A stretch of DNA of 14,944 nucleotides, from assembly GCA_043806415.1 (NCBI GenBank), contig JAZDHB010000009.1, positions 1 to 14,944 of the forward strand. The letters run 5' to 3'. The notes under the pieces are model-generated. The model did no database searches and was not told the origin of the DNA. It saw nothing but the letters and a program-made list of their open reading frames with translations. This document shows positions 7,407 through 12,822 of the stretch, in pieces. Made by a program: the position numbers and the translations under genes. The DNA comes from CAIXYX01 sp043806415. Its GTDB lineage: Archaea > Micrarchaeota > Micrarchaeia > Anstonellales > Anstonellaceae. Position 1 is the first letter of the stretch; every line of letters starts with the position of its first letter.

Positions 7407-7423
7407 AAGAGCGCGATGCTCTT
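7407..7423. other. Small hairpin after the SWEET-like gene
   Basis: AAGAGC (7407-7412) and GCTCTT (7418-7423) pair perfectly around a 5-nt loop, 24 nt after the stop codon. The nearest T-rich tract (CTTCTCTTCTTCTTTTC, about 7489-7505) is some 65 nt further on, so this is at best a weak 3'-end structure. The motif GGATCGGAT also occurs nearby (7445-7453). Confidence 0.3.
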
Positions 7424-7523
7424 GCGCCGGGTTGTTGATAGATTGGATCGGATGGACCCGACATGCGGAATTGGGCGGATTCGGCCGGCTTCTCTTCTTC
7501 TTTTCACGACGGGCGATGCATGC

Positions 7524-7532
7524 ATTTAAATA
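7524..7532 (+). promoter_or_regulatory. TATA box of purH
   Basis: ATTTAAATA is centred 30 nt before the GTG start at 7558, which predicts a start site near 7554 and a leader of only a few nucleotides. There is no Shine-Dalgarno between the box and the start, consistent with leaderless or near-leaderless initiation. Confidence 0.6.
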
Positions 7533-7557
7533 ACACTTCCACGCCTAAGTAATAAAC

Positions 7558-9111
7558 GTGAAAGTCTCCCGAGCCTTAATCAGCGTTTTCGACAAAACAG
7601 GGCTTCTTGAACTGGCGAGGGCACTTAATAGGCACGGCGTGGAAATCCTCTCTTCCGGCGGGACCGCTGCCGTGCTGCGCAAGGCGGACATCCCGGTGCT
7701 CGAGGTGGGCAAATACACCGGCGCACCCGAGATGTTCGGCGGGCGCGTGAAGACCCTGCACCCCAAAATCCACGGCGGCATCCTATTTCGGCGCGACAGC
7801 GCGCAGGACAACAAGGAGGCGCGCGAGGCGGGCATCGCCCCCATCGATTTGGTGGTGGTGAACCTCTACCCATTTGAGAAGACGGTGGCCAGGGAAGGCG
7901 TGGAGGAGGACGAGGTCATCGAGAACATCGACATCGGCGGCGTGTCGTTGATACGGGCGGCGGCCAAGAACTACAGGCACGTGGCAGTGGTGGTGGAGCC
8001 GGAGGATTATCCCGGCATTGTCCGCGAGATGGACGAGAACGGCGGCCGGGTGTCGGAGGGCAAGCGGCGCAACCTCATGATCAAGGCCTTCGAGCGCACG
8101 AGCCATTACGATTGGGCCATCTCCAGGTATTTCGGCGGAGAGGGCACCGAGCGCTTCCCGCACCGCATGAAGATGGTGTTCGAGCGCGCCTACCCTTTAC
8201 GCTACGGCGAGAACCCGCACCAGAAGGCGGCCGCCTACCGGCTCGTGGGCGAGCGCTCGCTTTTTGACGCGCGCATCTTCTCGGGCAAGCAGATGAGCTA
8301 CAACAACTTCTTGGACGCCGATTCGGCCCTGCACCTCATCCGCGAATTCTACGGGCGGACGGCGTGCATCATCCTCAAGCACAACAACCCCTGCGGCGCG
8401 GCCGTCGGCGCCACGCTCAAAGAGGCGTACCAGAAAGCGCACGCGACCGATTCGCTCTCGGCATTCGGCGGCATCGTGGCCTTCTCGCAGCGCGTGGACG
8501 GGCCCACCGCCGAGGCGATGGCCAATCTTTACCTGGAGGTGGTGCTGGCGCCCGGCTATGACCCCGAGGCGCTGGACATCCTCAAGAAAAAGCCCTCGCG
8601 CCGGATCCTGGACATCACCGACCTGTTCCGCCCGGTGCGCGCGGGCGACGTGACGTTCCGGCACATCAGCGGCGGCATGCTCTACCAGCACGAGGATCCC
8701 AACGTGTATGATTTGCGCACCGCGCAGGTGGTGACGCGCCGCAAGCCCACGGACGAGCAGTGGCGCGACATGCACTTCGCCATGACCGTGGCCAAGCACG
8801 TCAAGAGCAACGCGATCACCCTCGTGCGCAACGAGCAGCTCGTCGGCGTGGGGGCGGGCCAGATGTCGCGCATCGACTCCACGCGCATCGCGATCGCGAA
8901 GGCGCGCTCGAACAAGTTCGAACTCAAGGGCTGCGTCGCGGCCTCGGACGCGTTCCTGCCCTTCCCGGACACGCTCGACGAATTGAAGGCGGCGCAGGTC
9001 GAGGCGCTGGTGCAGCCCGGCGGCTCGGTCAAGGACGAGGAGGTCGTGAAGGCGGCCGACGAGAAGGGGATGGCGATGGTGTTCACCGGCACGAGGCACT
9101 TCAAGCATTAG
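7558..9111 (+). CDS. purH: Bifunctional AICAR transformylase / IMP cyclohydrolase
   Basis: PurH (517 residues) carries out the last two steps of IMP synthesis: 10-formyl-tetrahydrofolate-dependent formylation of AICAR, then ring closure. The N-terminal cyclohydrolase domain (about 1-195) shows SVFDKTGL, SSGGTA, GRVKTLHPKIHGG and NLYPFE. The C-terminal transformylase (about 200-517) shows RYGENPHQ, the catalytic K274-H275 in ILKHNNPCGAA, DSLSAFGG and the usual ending, GTRHFKH. Length and both domains are complete and no catalytic motif is missing. The start is GTG 7558, placed by the TATA spacing and by homologues that begin at this point. Many archaea use PurP and PurO instead, so a full bacterial-type PurH suggests an acquired or lineage-specific pathway and implies that folates are available. 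A single gene between its own promoter and that of the next gene. Confidence 0.97.
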   Translation: MKVSRALISVFDKTGLLELARALNRHGVEILSSGGTAAVLRKADIPVLEVGKYTGAPEMFGGRVKTLHPKIHGGILFRRDSAQDNKEAREAGIAPIDLVVVNLYPFEKTVAREGVEEDEVIENIDIGGVSLIRAAAKNYRHVAVVVEPEDYPGIVREMDENGGRVSEGKRRNLMIKAFERTSHYDWAISRYFGGEGTERFPHRMKMVFERAYPLRYGENPHQKAAAYRLVGERSLFDARIFSGKQMSYNNFLDADSALHLIREFYGRTACIILKHNNPCGAAVGATLKEAYQKAHATDSLSAFGGIVAFSQRVDGPTAEAMANLYLEVVLAPGYDPEALDILKKKPSRRILDITDLFRPVRAGDVTFRHISGGMLYQHEDPNVYDLRTAQVVTRRKPTDEQWRDMHFAMTVAKHVKSNAITLVRNEQLVGVGAGQMSRIDSTRIAIAKARSNKFELKGCVAASDAFLPFPDTLDELKAAQVEALVQPGGSVKDEEVVKAADEKGMAMVFTGTRHFKH

Positions 9112-9117
9112 TAAAAT

Positions 9118-9126
9118 GATATAAAG
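9118..9126 (+). promoter_or_regulatory. TATA box of the NMN adenylyltransferase gene
   Basis: GATATAAAG lies 22-29 nt before the ATG at 9147, exactly the spacing of a leaderless archaeal promoter. It begins 7 nt after the purH stop codon, so the gene has its own promoter despite the tight packing. Confidence 0.65.
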
Positions 9127-9146
9127 CGCGCAATCCTTCTTTTGGC

Positions 9147-9692
9147 ATGTTGATACGCAAAAAAAATGGCATGAAAACCGCCCTGTTCGCCGGACGCTTC
9201 CAGCCGTTCCACCGGGGACATGCCCAAATCGTCAAAGGACTTCTTCTGCAATATCCCCAAGTCGTCATCGCCATCGGCTCGCGCAAAAAGAGGAGGACGG
9301 CCGACAACCCGTTCTCGGCGAAGGAAAGAAGGATGCTGATAGAAAAATCGCTTTCGAAAATGAAGAATGCGAAAAAGAAGGAGGGAAAACGGGCGGTCCG
9401 CTTCGCCTATCTTGACGATTTTGCCAAAGACGAGGATTGGGCGAAAGAAGTGGGAAGGCGCTTCCCCCCGGAAAAATACGTCGCTTATTCAGGCAACAAG
9501 CTCGTGCTCAAGCTTCTGGATGGCGAGGGCTTCGACACCGTGCCCGTCCGGCTTCTTTCGCGCAAGCGCTGGCAGGGGAAGAACATCCGCAAGAGGATCG
9601 CGCAAGGGAAGGGATGGAAAAACGATTTGCCTAAAGAGATCCACGGATGGATGGAGAAGAAGGGCGTGAAGATAATCAAGTCGATCGAATGA
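9147..9692 (+). CDS. nadM: Nicotinamide-nucleotide adenylyltransferase
   Basis: This 181-residue nucleotidyltransferase joins ATP and nicotinamide mononucleotide to make NAD. The Rossmann-like start AGRFQPFHRGH carries the HxGH signature (H22-H25). NPFSAKER matches the conserved NPFTAGER segment of archaeal NMN adenylyltransferases, and YSGN plus GKNIRKRIAQGKGW near the C-terminus match the phosphate-binding IR...G..W region. Two starts are possible. ATG 9147 fits a leaderless promoter exactly. ATG 9171 (MKTALFAGRFQ) matches the usual family N-terminus. I keep 9147 because no Shine-Dalgarno precedes 9171. The middle is more lysine-rich than in typical members (KNAKKKEGKR). The stop is 12 bp from that of the convergent FKBP gene. 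A related adenylyltransferase such as FMN adenylyltransferase is less likely given the NPFSAKER motif. Confidence 0.92.
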   Translation: MLIRKKNGMKTALFAGRFQPFHRGHAQIVKGLLLQYPQVVIAIGSRKKRRTADNPFSAKERRMLIEKSLSKMKNAKKKEGKRAVRFAYLDDFAKDEDWAKEVGRRFPPEKYVAYSGNKLVLKLLDGEGFDTVPVRLLSRKRWQGKNIRKRIAQGKGWKNDLPKEIHGWMEKKGVKIIKSIE

Positions 9693-9704
9693 GCGACCGG
9701 TTTT

Positions 9705-10352
9705 CTAAGCGCCCGGCACGCTGATCTGCGCCTGCTCGCCCAGCGAGGCTTTCAGCACGGAAGAGAGCGCCTTGGCGTTCGCAGGCGCGAGGCCGGCGGG
9801 CACGTCCACTTTGAGCGAGCCGTTCTCCTCGCGGATCGTGGCGGTGGTGTTGAAGACCGAAACGAGCGCCTGCGCCTTCTCCTTCGGATCCGTGAAGACC
9901 TCGATGAGTTCGAGGTCGTATTCCAGTTCCTCGCCCGCGAGCGGGTGGTTGAAATCGAGCAAAATGCGCCCGGACGATATGGATTTGATGACGGCCGGGA
10001 TGCCGTCGATGCTCACGATCAGGTTCGGCGCCGGCTGCACGCCCTGCTTGGCGAATTCCTTTTCGCTCATCACGCGCACGAGCTCCTTGAATTTGGGGCC
10101 GAAAGCCTTGTCAGCGGAGAACTTGATGTGGCTCTTCTGTCCGGCCGACATGCCCGAGACGCCTTCCTCGAGGCCGGCCACCATCGTGCCCGTGCCGCAG
10201 ACCACGAGGCGGGGGCCGAAGTGGGCGCTGGTGGACCAGATGCCCTCGGATTTGGCCAGCTCCTCGTCCGTGGTCTCGAACACGGCTCCGGTGGACGCGA
10301 CACGGCCCGTGAATGCGATGCGCACAAGGTCGCCTTTGTTTAACTTGACCAT
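9705..10352 (-). CDS. FKBP-type peptidyl-prolyl isomerase, SlyD-like long form
   Basis: The 215-residue protein lacks a signal peptide and should be a cytoplasmic folding catalyst and chaperone. It opens with the FKBP fold (KGDLVRIAFTGRV, TGAVFETT). The loop ending LVVCGTGTMVAGLEEGVSGM is the proline-binding segment. An insert-in-flap chaperone domain (about 90-130: FKELVRVMSEKEF through PAVIKSISSGRILLDFNHPLAGEEL) and the closing FKBP strand YDLELIEV follow. The last 60 residues (about 156-215) are an extra domain seen in long archaeal FKBPs, of uncertain function. There is no histidine-rich metal tail as in bacterial SlyD. ATG 10352 has AAGAGGAT about 9 nt upstream. The gene is divergent from the exported protein gene and convergent with nadM. 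Confidence 0.93.
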   Translation of the reverse strand: MVKLNKGDLVRIAFTGRVASTGAVFETTDEELAKSEGIWSTSAHFGPRLVVCGTGTMVAGLEEGVSGMSAGQKSHIKFSADKAFGPKFKELVRVMSEKEFAKQGVQPAPNLIVSIDGIPAVIKSISSGRILLDFNHPLAGEELEYDLELIEVFTDPKEKAQALVSVFNTTATIREENGSLKVDVPAGLAPANAKALSSVLKASLGEQAQISVPGA

Positions 10353-10385
10353 GAAAAAATCCTCTTGAAAACATTATGGCGGGAG

Positions 10386-10399
10386 CCATTTTTAAATGG
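10386..10399 (-). promoter_or_regulatory. Symmetric TATA box upstream of the FKBP gene
   Basis: CCATTTTTAAATGG is almost palindromic and contains a TATA element readable on both strands. For the FKBP gene it predicts a start site near 10367 and a 15-nt leader that includes the Shine-Dalgarno AAGAGGAT. The exported protein gene has its own box at 10431, so this one probably serves FKBP. Confidence 0.6.
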
Positions 10400-10430
10400 T
10401 TTGCCAGGACGGGCCGCGAGAGAGGCGACG

Positions 10431-10440
10431 TTTATTAATT
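10431..10440 (+). promoter_or_regulatory. TATA-like box of the exported protein gene
   Basis: TTTATTAATT would place a start site near 10460 and a leader of about 45 nt before ATG 10507. The leader includes AGAGGGT (10494-10500) as a Shine-Dalgarno. Confidence 0.5.
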
Positions 10441-10506
10441 TTCAAGAAGAAAGGGCAGCCAAGCTCATCATCAGACGGCGCCCGGGCGGCGCAAGAGGGT
10501 TTTGCC

Positions 10507-11934
10507 ATGTTCGAGAACATTTCGCGCGACGACAAGATGAAATACGGGGCGATCGCCCTGATTTTGCTGTTCATCTTTTCCACCATCGCCTTGTACGGGC
10601 GCGGGGGCAGCGGCTCGAACCCGACCGGGACGGGCGGCGCCAATATCAGCTTCCAGTTTTCGGCAGACGGGAGTCTCAGCCTCGTCCAGTGGGATCCGGT
10701 CGTGGTGGTGACGGGGACCGATCCCGCCCTGCCGGGCCTGATTGAGGAGCTCAAGAAGAACGGCACGGTGAGCAACGACGTCACGGTGGCCGAAGGCTCC
10801 ATCCTGCGCCTGGACGACTCCAAGCACGTGTTTGGCACGGCGGCCGCGATCAGCGCGCTGGGCCTGGACGTCATATCGGACGCGTACATCAGCATCACAG
10901 ACCTGAATACGACCTACAACGGGCAGCGCATCACCGTCGTTGGGAACACCTTGAAGATGCAGATGCCCGTCATCTTCGATGAGGGAGATTCGTTCCCCGC
11001 CCAGTTCACGGCCACGGTGCGGGACGGCAAACTCGTCGGCATCTCCAATCTCCAGATGGCGTCGGCGCAGGAATACGACGCAATGACCACGCCGGACAAC
11101 GTGACGCTCACAGACTTGTTCTACCGGGACGACGTGCCCTGGGAGAGCCGGAACTTGAATGCGGCCGTGCTCGAGGTGTACATGGTCGGCGGAAGCCACG
11201 TGACGTACAGGCCCCGCTCGTACATCCAGTTCCCGAACGGATTGAGCGACCAGCAGCTCTCCACCCTCTCGACGCACATGCCCGCATATGTCACCAACGT
11301 CGCGACCGGCCTGGTCGGCGTGAGCCTGGACATGACGGACAAAAACAGGATCACGCAGGACATGAACGCGCTCATCGGGGCCGAGCCCTCGTTCCCCCCC
11401 TCGCCCCTGGACATCCAGCCATACCGCAAGGAGAACCAGAGCGATGCGGACGTGGCCGGGATGATCCGCGACTCGTGGATGCAGGCCTACCCGAATTTGA
11501 GCATGAACCTCACCCCCACATACCGCATCGACGTCGAACTGCCGGCGACCATCGGGGAGGGGAACCAGACGTTCCTGGTCGCCAACCGCAGCTTCGTGAT
11601 GAACTCGCTTTATGCGCCCTCGCCGGACGGCGTGCTCGAACTGACGTTCAGGCCTTTGGGCCGGCGCATCGACAGCTTCACCTATGCGCAGTATCTGCCC
11701 GCGGGCACAGAAGCGGCCAACCAGAGCGGCGATCCGAACCTGGTATGGACCGCCCCGGCGGACATGGGGGGCAACGGCACGATAACGTTGGGTAATGCGT
11801 CCGTGCCGAACAACACGAACACGACGGGGGCGCAGAACCCCGCTTCGCCGGCCCCCAACGCCTCCGCGGAAGGGAACACGACGGCTTACCCGGACGGGAC
11901 AGGGGCGTTTTACACGCCAGGGAATTCGTCATGA
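10507..11934 (+). CDS. Membrane-anchored exported protein, sequon-rich, function unknown
   Basis: I do not recognise this 475-residue protein. A short charged N-terminus (MFENISRDDKMKYG) precedes one hydrophobic helix (about 14-31), then a glycine-rich linker. The remainder looks like beta-rich extracellular sequence with no further membrane segment. At least 15 N-glycosylation sequons (NxS/T) are spread along it, densest in the last ~60 residues, a Thr/Asn/Pro/Ala-rich tail that ends GNSS. No cysteine is visible in the mature part, so it is unlikely to be a substrate of the nearby DsbA-like proteins. The start ATG 10507 is supported by AGAGGGT 6 nt upstream and by the charged-then-hydrophobic N-terminus. 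The open frame reaches back to 10396, but that extension overlaps the promoter. Likely a surface or cell-envelope protein; whether it is structural or binds something cannot be said. Confidence 0.8.
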   Translation: MFENISRDDKMKYGAIALILLFIFSTIALYGRGGSGSNPTGTGGANISFQFSADGSLSLVQWDPVVVVTGTDPALPGLIEELKKNGTVSNDVTVAEGSILRLDDSKHVFGTAAAISALGLDVISDAYISITDLNTTYNGQRITVVGNTLKMQMPVIFDEGDSFPAQFTATVRDGKLVGISNLQMASAQEYDAMTTPDNVTLTDLFYRDDVPWESRNLNAAVLEVYMVGGSHVTYRPRSYIQFPNGLSDQQLSTLSTHMPAYVTNVATGLVGVSLDMTDKNRITQDMNALIGAEPSFPPSPLDIQPYRKENQSDADVAGMIRDSWMQAYPNLSMNLTPTYRIDVELPATIGEGNQTFLVANRSFVMNSLYAPSPDGVLELTFRPLGRRIDSFTYAQYLPAGTEAANQSGDPNLVWTAPADMGGNGTITLGNASVPNNTNTTGAQNPASPAPNASAEGNTTAYPDGTGAFYTPGNSS

Positions 11935-11948
11935 TGGAACCCCGGCGG

Positions 11949-11967
11949 ACCCGCGCGGGTTTTAAAG
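11949..11967 (+). promoter_or_regulatory. GC palindrome followed by TATA-like box before LSm
   Basis: ACCCGCGCGGGT (11949-11960) is a self-complementary 12-mer, directly followed by TTTAAAG (11961-11967). The palindrome plus T-run may help end the upstream message. TTTTAAAG (11960-11967) can serve as the TATA element of the LSm gene, predicting a start near 11990 and a leader of about 23 nt. Confidence 0.4.
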
Positions 11968-12012
11968 CTTAGGCGCCCAAAGGGATATGTTGTTTTTTAT
12001 CGAGGTGAACAC

Positions 12013-12237
12013 ATGACAGAAAAAAGACCGTTCGACATATTGAATTCATCGCTCAACAACACCGTGGTTGTGGGCCTCAAGGGGGGCACCGAGATGCGGG
12101 GCCTCATGGTCAGCTACGATGTGCACATGAACCTCGTGCTGGAGAAGGCCGAACAGCTAAAAGACGGCGAAGTCAAGCGCGGCATCGGCACGATCCTCCT
12201 GCGCGGGGATTCGGTCGTGTACATCTCGCCGTCGTAG
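12013..12237 (+). CDS. Archaeal Sm-like (LSm/SmAP) RNA-binding protein
   Basis: At 74 residues this is a minimal Sm-fold protein. The Sm1 motif runs through VVVGLKGGTEMRGLMVSYD-HMNLVLEKAE (about 18-46), with the RNA-binding aspartate and asparagine of D36-x-H-M-N40. The Sm2 motif is GTILLRGDSVVYIS (about 59-72), including the signature RGD. Archaeal SmAPs form heptameric rings that bind U-rich RNA and take part in RNA turnover and tRNA processing. A strong Shine-Dalgarno, GAGGTGA (12002-12008), sits 4 nt before ATG 12013. Its own 3' flank is rich in T and TTTCTTTTC tracts, the kind of RNA this protein binds, and a tRNA gene follows on the same strand. Both are suggestive only. Confidence 0.95.
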   Translation: MTEKRPFDILNSSLNNTVVVGLKGGTEMRGLMVSYDVHMNLVLEKAEQLKDGEVKRGIGTILLRGDSVVYISPS

Positions 12238-12284
12238 AGATGAGACGGGCGAACCTTCGTAATTTCTTTTCTTTTTAGTGGAGG

Positions 12285-12320
12285 TTTTTCTTTTCTTTGC
12301 CCGGGCAAAGAAAAGAAAAA
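12285..12320 (+). repeat. Perfect 36-nt palindrome after LSm
   Basis: TTTTTCTTTTCTTTGCCC (12285-12302) is followed immediately by its exact reverse complement (12303-12320), with no spacer. In RNA it would form a long hairpin with a GC cap and a U/A stem. It starts 47 nt after the LSm stop, downstream of another T-rich tract (TTTCTTTTCTTTTT, 12263-12276). It may form the 3' end of the LSm message. A perfect palindrome of this length is unlikely by chance. Confidence 0.85.
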
Positions 12321-12325
12321 AGTCC

Positions 12326-12357
12326 GGGCACATGGCACAACGGTAGCGCGCCTGCAT
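12326..12357 (+). pseudogene. Copy of the 5' half of tRNA-Ala
   Basis: Positions 12326-12357 match the first 32 nt of the tRNA-Ala gene at 12474-12505 in 29 of 32 bases, and 25 consecutive bases (12333-12357) are identical. The match covers the D arm, the 5' strand of the anticodon stem and the first two loop bases, then stops. The three differences fall in the acceptor strand (GGGCACA against GGGCGTC). No complementary 3' acceptor strand, T arm or anticodon is found within several hundred bases, and no TATA box lies at the expected distance. It is therefore a fragment, or the front of a chimeric RNA with the hairpins that follow, rather than a normal tRNA. Confidence 0.75.
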
Positions 12358-12422
12358 AGAGGCCCTCGGGTCAGGCATCGGCGATGAACGCTGATGCCGC
12401 CCAAAGGCGCGAGAGCGCCTTT
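12350..12422 (+). ncRNA. Candidate structured RNA: three hairpins after the tRNA half
   Basis: Three stems follow in a row. GCCTG (12350-12354) pairs with CAGGC (12372-12376). GGCATCGGC (12374-12382) pairs with GCTGATGCC (12390-12398) through 9 bp around a 7-nt loop. AAAGGCGC (12403-12410) pairs perfectly with GCGCCTTT (12415-12422) around a GAGA (GNRA-type) loop. The first two share bases and may be alternatives. CGGGTCA occurs before and after the structure (12368-12373 region and 12423-12429). There is no protein frame of note. Expression and function are unknown; no known RNA family fits. Confidence 0.4.
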
Positions 12423-12443
12423 CGGGTCAAAAGAAAGAAAATT

Positions 12444-12451
12444 AGATAAAT
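12444..12451 (+). promoter_or_regulatory. TATA-like box of tRNA-Ala
   Basis: The AT-rich segment ATTAGATAAATAG (12441-12453) is centred about 26 nt before the first base of the tRNA at 12474, the standard archaeal spacing. It shows that the tRNA has its own promoter, independent of the hairpin cluster upstream. Confidence 0.6.
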
Positions 12452-12473
12452 AGAAACGCGGTTAATACGTCAA

Positions 12474-12545
12474 GGGCGTCTGGCACAACGGTAGCGCGCC
12501 TGCATGGCATGCAGGAGGTTGGGGGTTCGAATCCCCCGACGTCCA
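12474..12545 (+). tRNA. tRNA-Ala, anticodon GGC
   Basis: A complete 72-nt cloverleaf. The acceptor GGGCGTC (12474-12480) pairs with GACGTCC (12538-12544) and contains the G3-U70 wobble that is the identity mark of alanine tRNA. The D arm is GCAC/GCGC with one A-C mismatch and a 7-nt loop holding GG. The anticodon stem CCTGC/GCAGG encloses the loop ATGGCAT with anticodon GGC (12506-12508), reading GCC and GCU. The variable loop is 5 nt. The T arm GGGGG/CCCCC has the loop TTCGAAT. The discriminator is A (12545). CCA is not encoded, and there is no intron. Confidence 0.96.
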
Positions 12546-12552
12546 ATTCAAT

Positions 12553-12582
12553 CCCCTTTCTTTCCTGCGGGAAAGAAATGGG
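12553..12582 (+). terminator. Purine/pyrimidine hairpin after tRNA-Ala
   Basis: CCCCTTTCTTTCC (12553-12565) pairs with GGAAAGAAATGGG (12570-12582) through 12 of 13 positions around the loop TGCG. It begins 8 nt after the tRNA end. It resembles the palindrome at 12285-12320 in composition (CTTTC/GAAAG arms). It may mark the 3' end of the tRNA precursor; the pyrimidine-rich 5' arm itself could act as the T-tract. Confidence 0.5.
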
Positions 12583-12645
12583 CTTGACCCCGAAAGAAAG
12601 AGGGTTGCCTGCGGGAAAGAAATGGGCTTGACCCCGAAAGAAAGA
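12564..12645. repeat. 38-bp direct repeat, 44-bp period
   Basis: The 38 bp at 12564-12601 are repeated exactly at 12608-12645, with 6 bp between. Each copy runs from CCTGCGGGAAAGAAATG to GACCCCGAAAGAAAGA. Only the first copy has the upstream pyrimidine arm needed for the hairpin at 12553-12582. A third, degenerate relative with GAAAG units follows (12650-12669). No coding frame is supported. Confidence 0.85.
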
Positions 12646-12800
12646 AGCTTGTTTTCGAGAAAGAAAGCGCCGTTTTATGCTCAGAAGAAAGATTGTTTGT
12701 TGAAATGCGGGATCGGTCGTCTTCCCTCAGCCTGTCCCACCTGAGCGAAGCTCGGTGGAAAGAAAAAACAATTGAAAAAAGAATGAAAAATAAAAAGAGG
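12646..12800. other. Non-coding stretch with a bulged hairpin
   Basis: Nothing codes here. CCACC (12737-12741) and GAGC (12743-12746) pair with GCTC (12750-12753) and GGTGG (12754-12758) around GAA, with one bulged T. CTCAG (12726-12730) can pair instead with CTGAG (12741-12745), so two folds exclude each other. The rest is A-rich and becomes the T-tract of the minus-strand terminator at 12802-12822. Confidence 0.35.
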
Positions 12801-12822
12801 GATTGGGAGCTTGGCTCCCGAT
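12782..12822 (-). terminator. Terminator of the MscS-like gene
   Basis: On the minus strand, a 9-bp stem (12822-12814 with 12810-12802, one G-T pair, 3-nt loop) overlaps the stop codon of the membrane protein gene. It is followed by CTCTTTTTATTTTTCATTC. This stem plus T-tract is a textbook transcript end. Confidence 0.7.

Noticed and set aside
8197..9108. 303-codon minus-strand frame opposite purH
   Set aside because: Arg/His/Leu/Val-rich shadow; purH is unmistakable on the other strand.
12366..12402. SRP RNA, because of GGGTCAGG
   Set aside because: Only a short match; the GNAR tetraloop and the AGCAG internal loop of helix 8 are absent, and the stems do not fit.
12326..12430. Intron-containing or complete tRNA at the tRNA-like half
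   Set aside because: No 3' strand complementary to GGGCACA, no T arm and no anticodon were found downstream; pairing with the 3' half of the neighbouring tRNA-Ala fails at three acceptor positions.
12326..12545. Integration site (attL/attR) at tRNA-Ala
   Set aside because: The duplicated part is the 5' half, the interval is about 120 bp, and no integrase is present.
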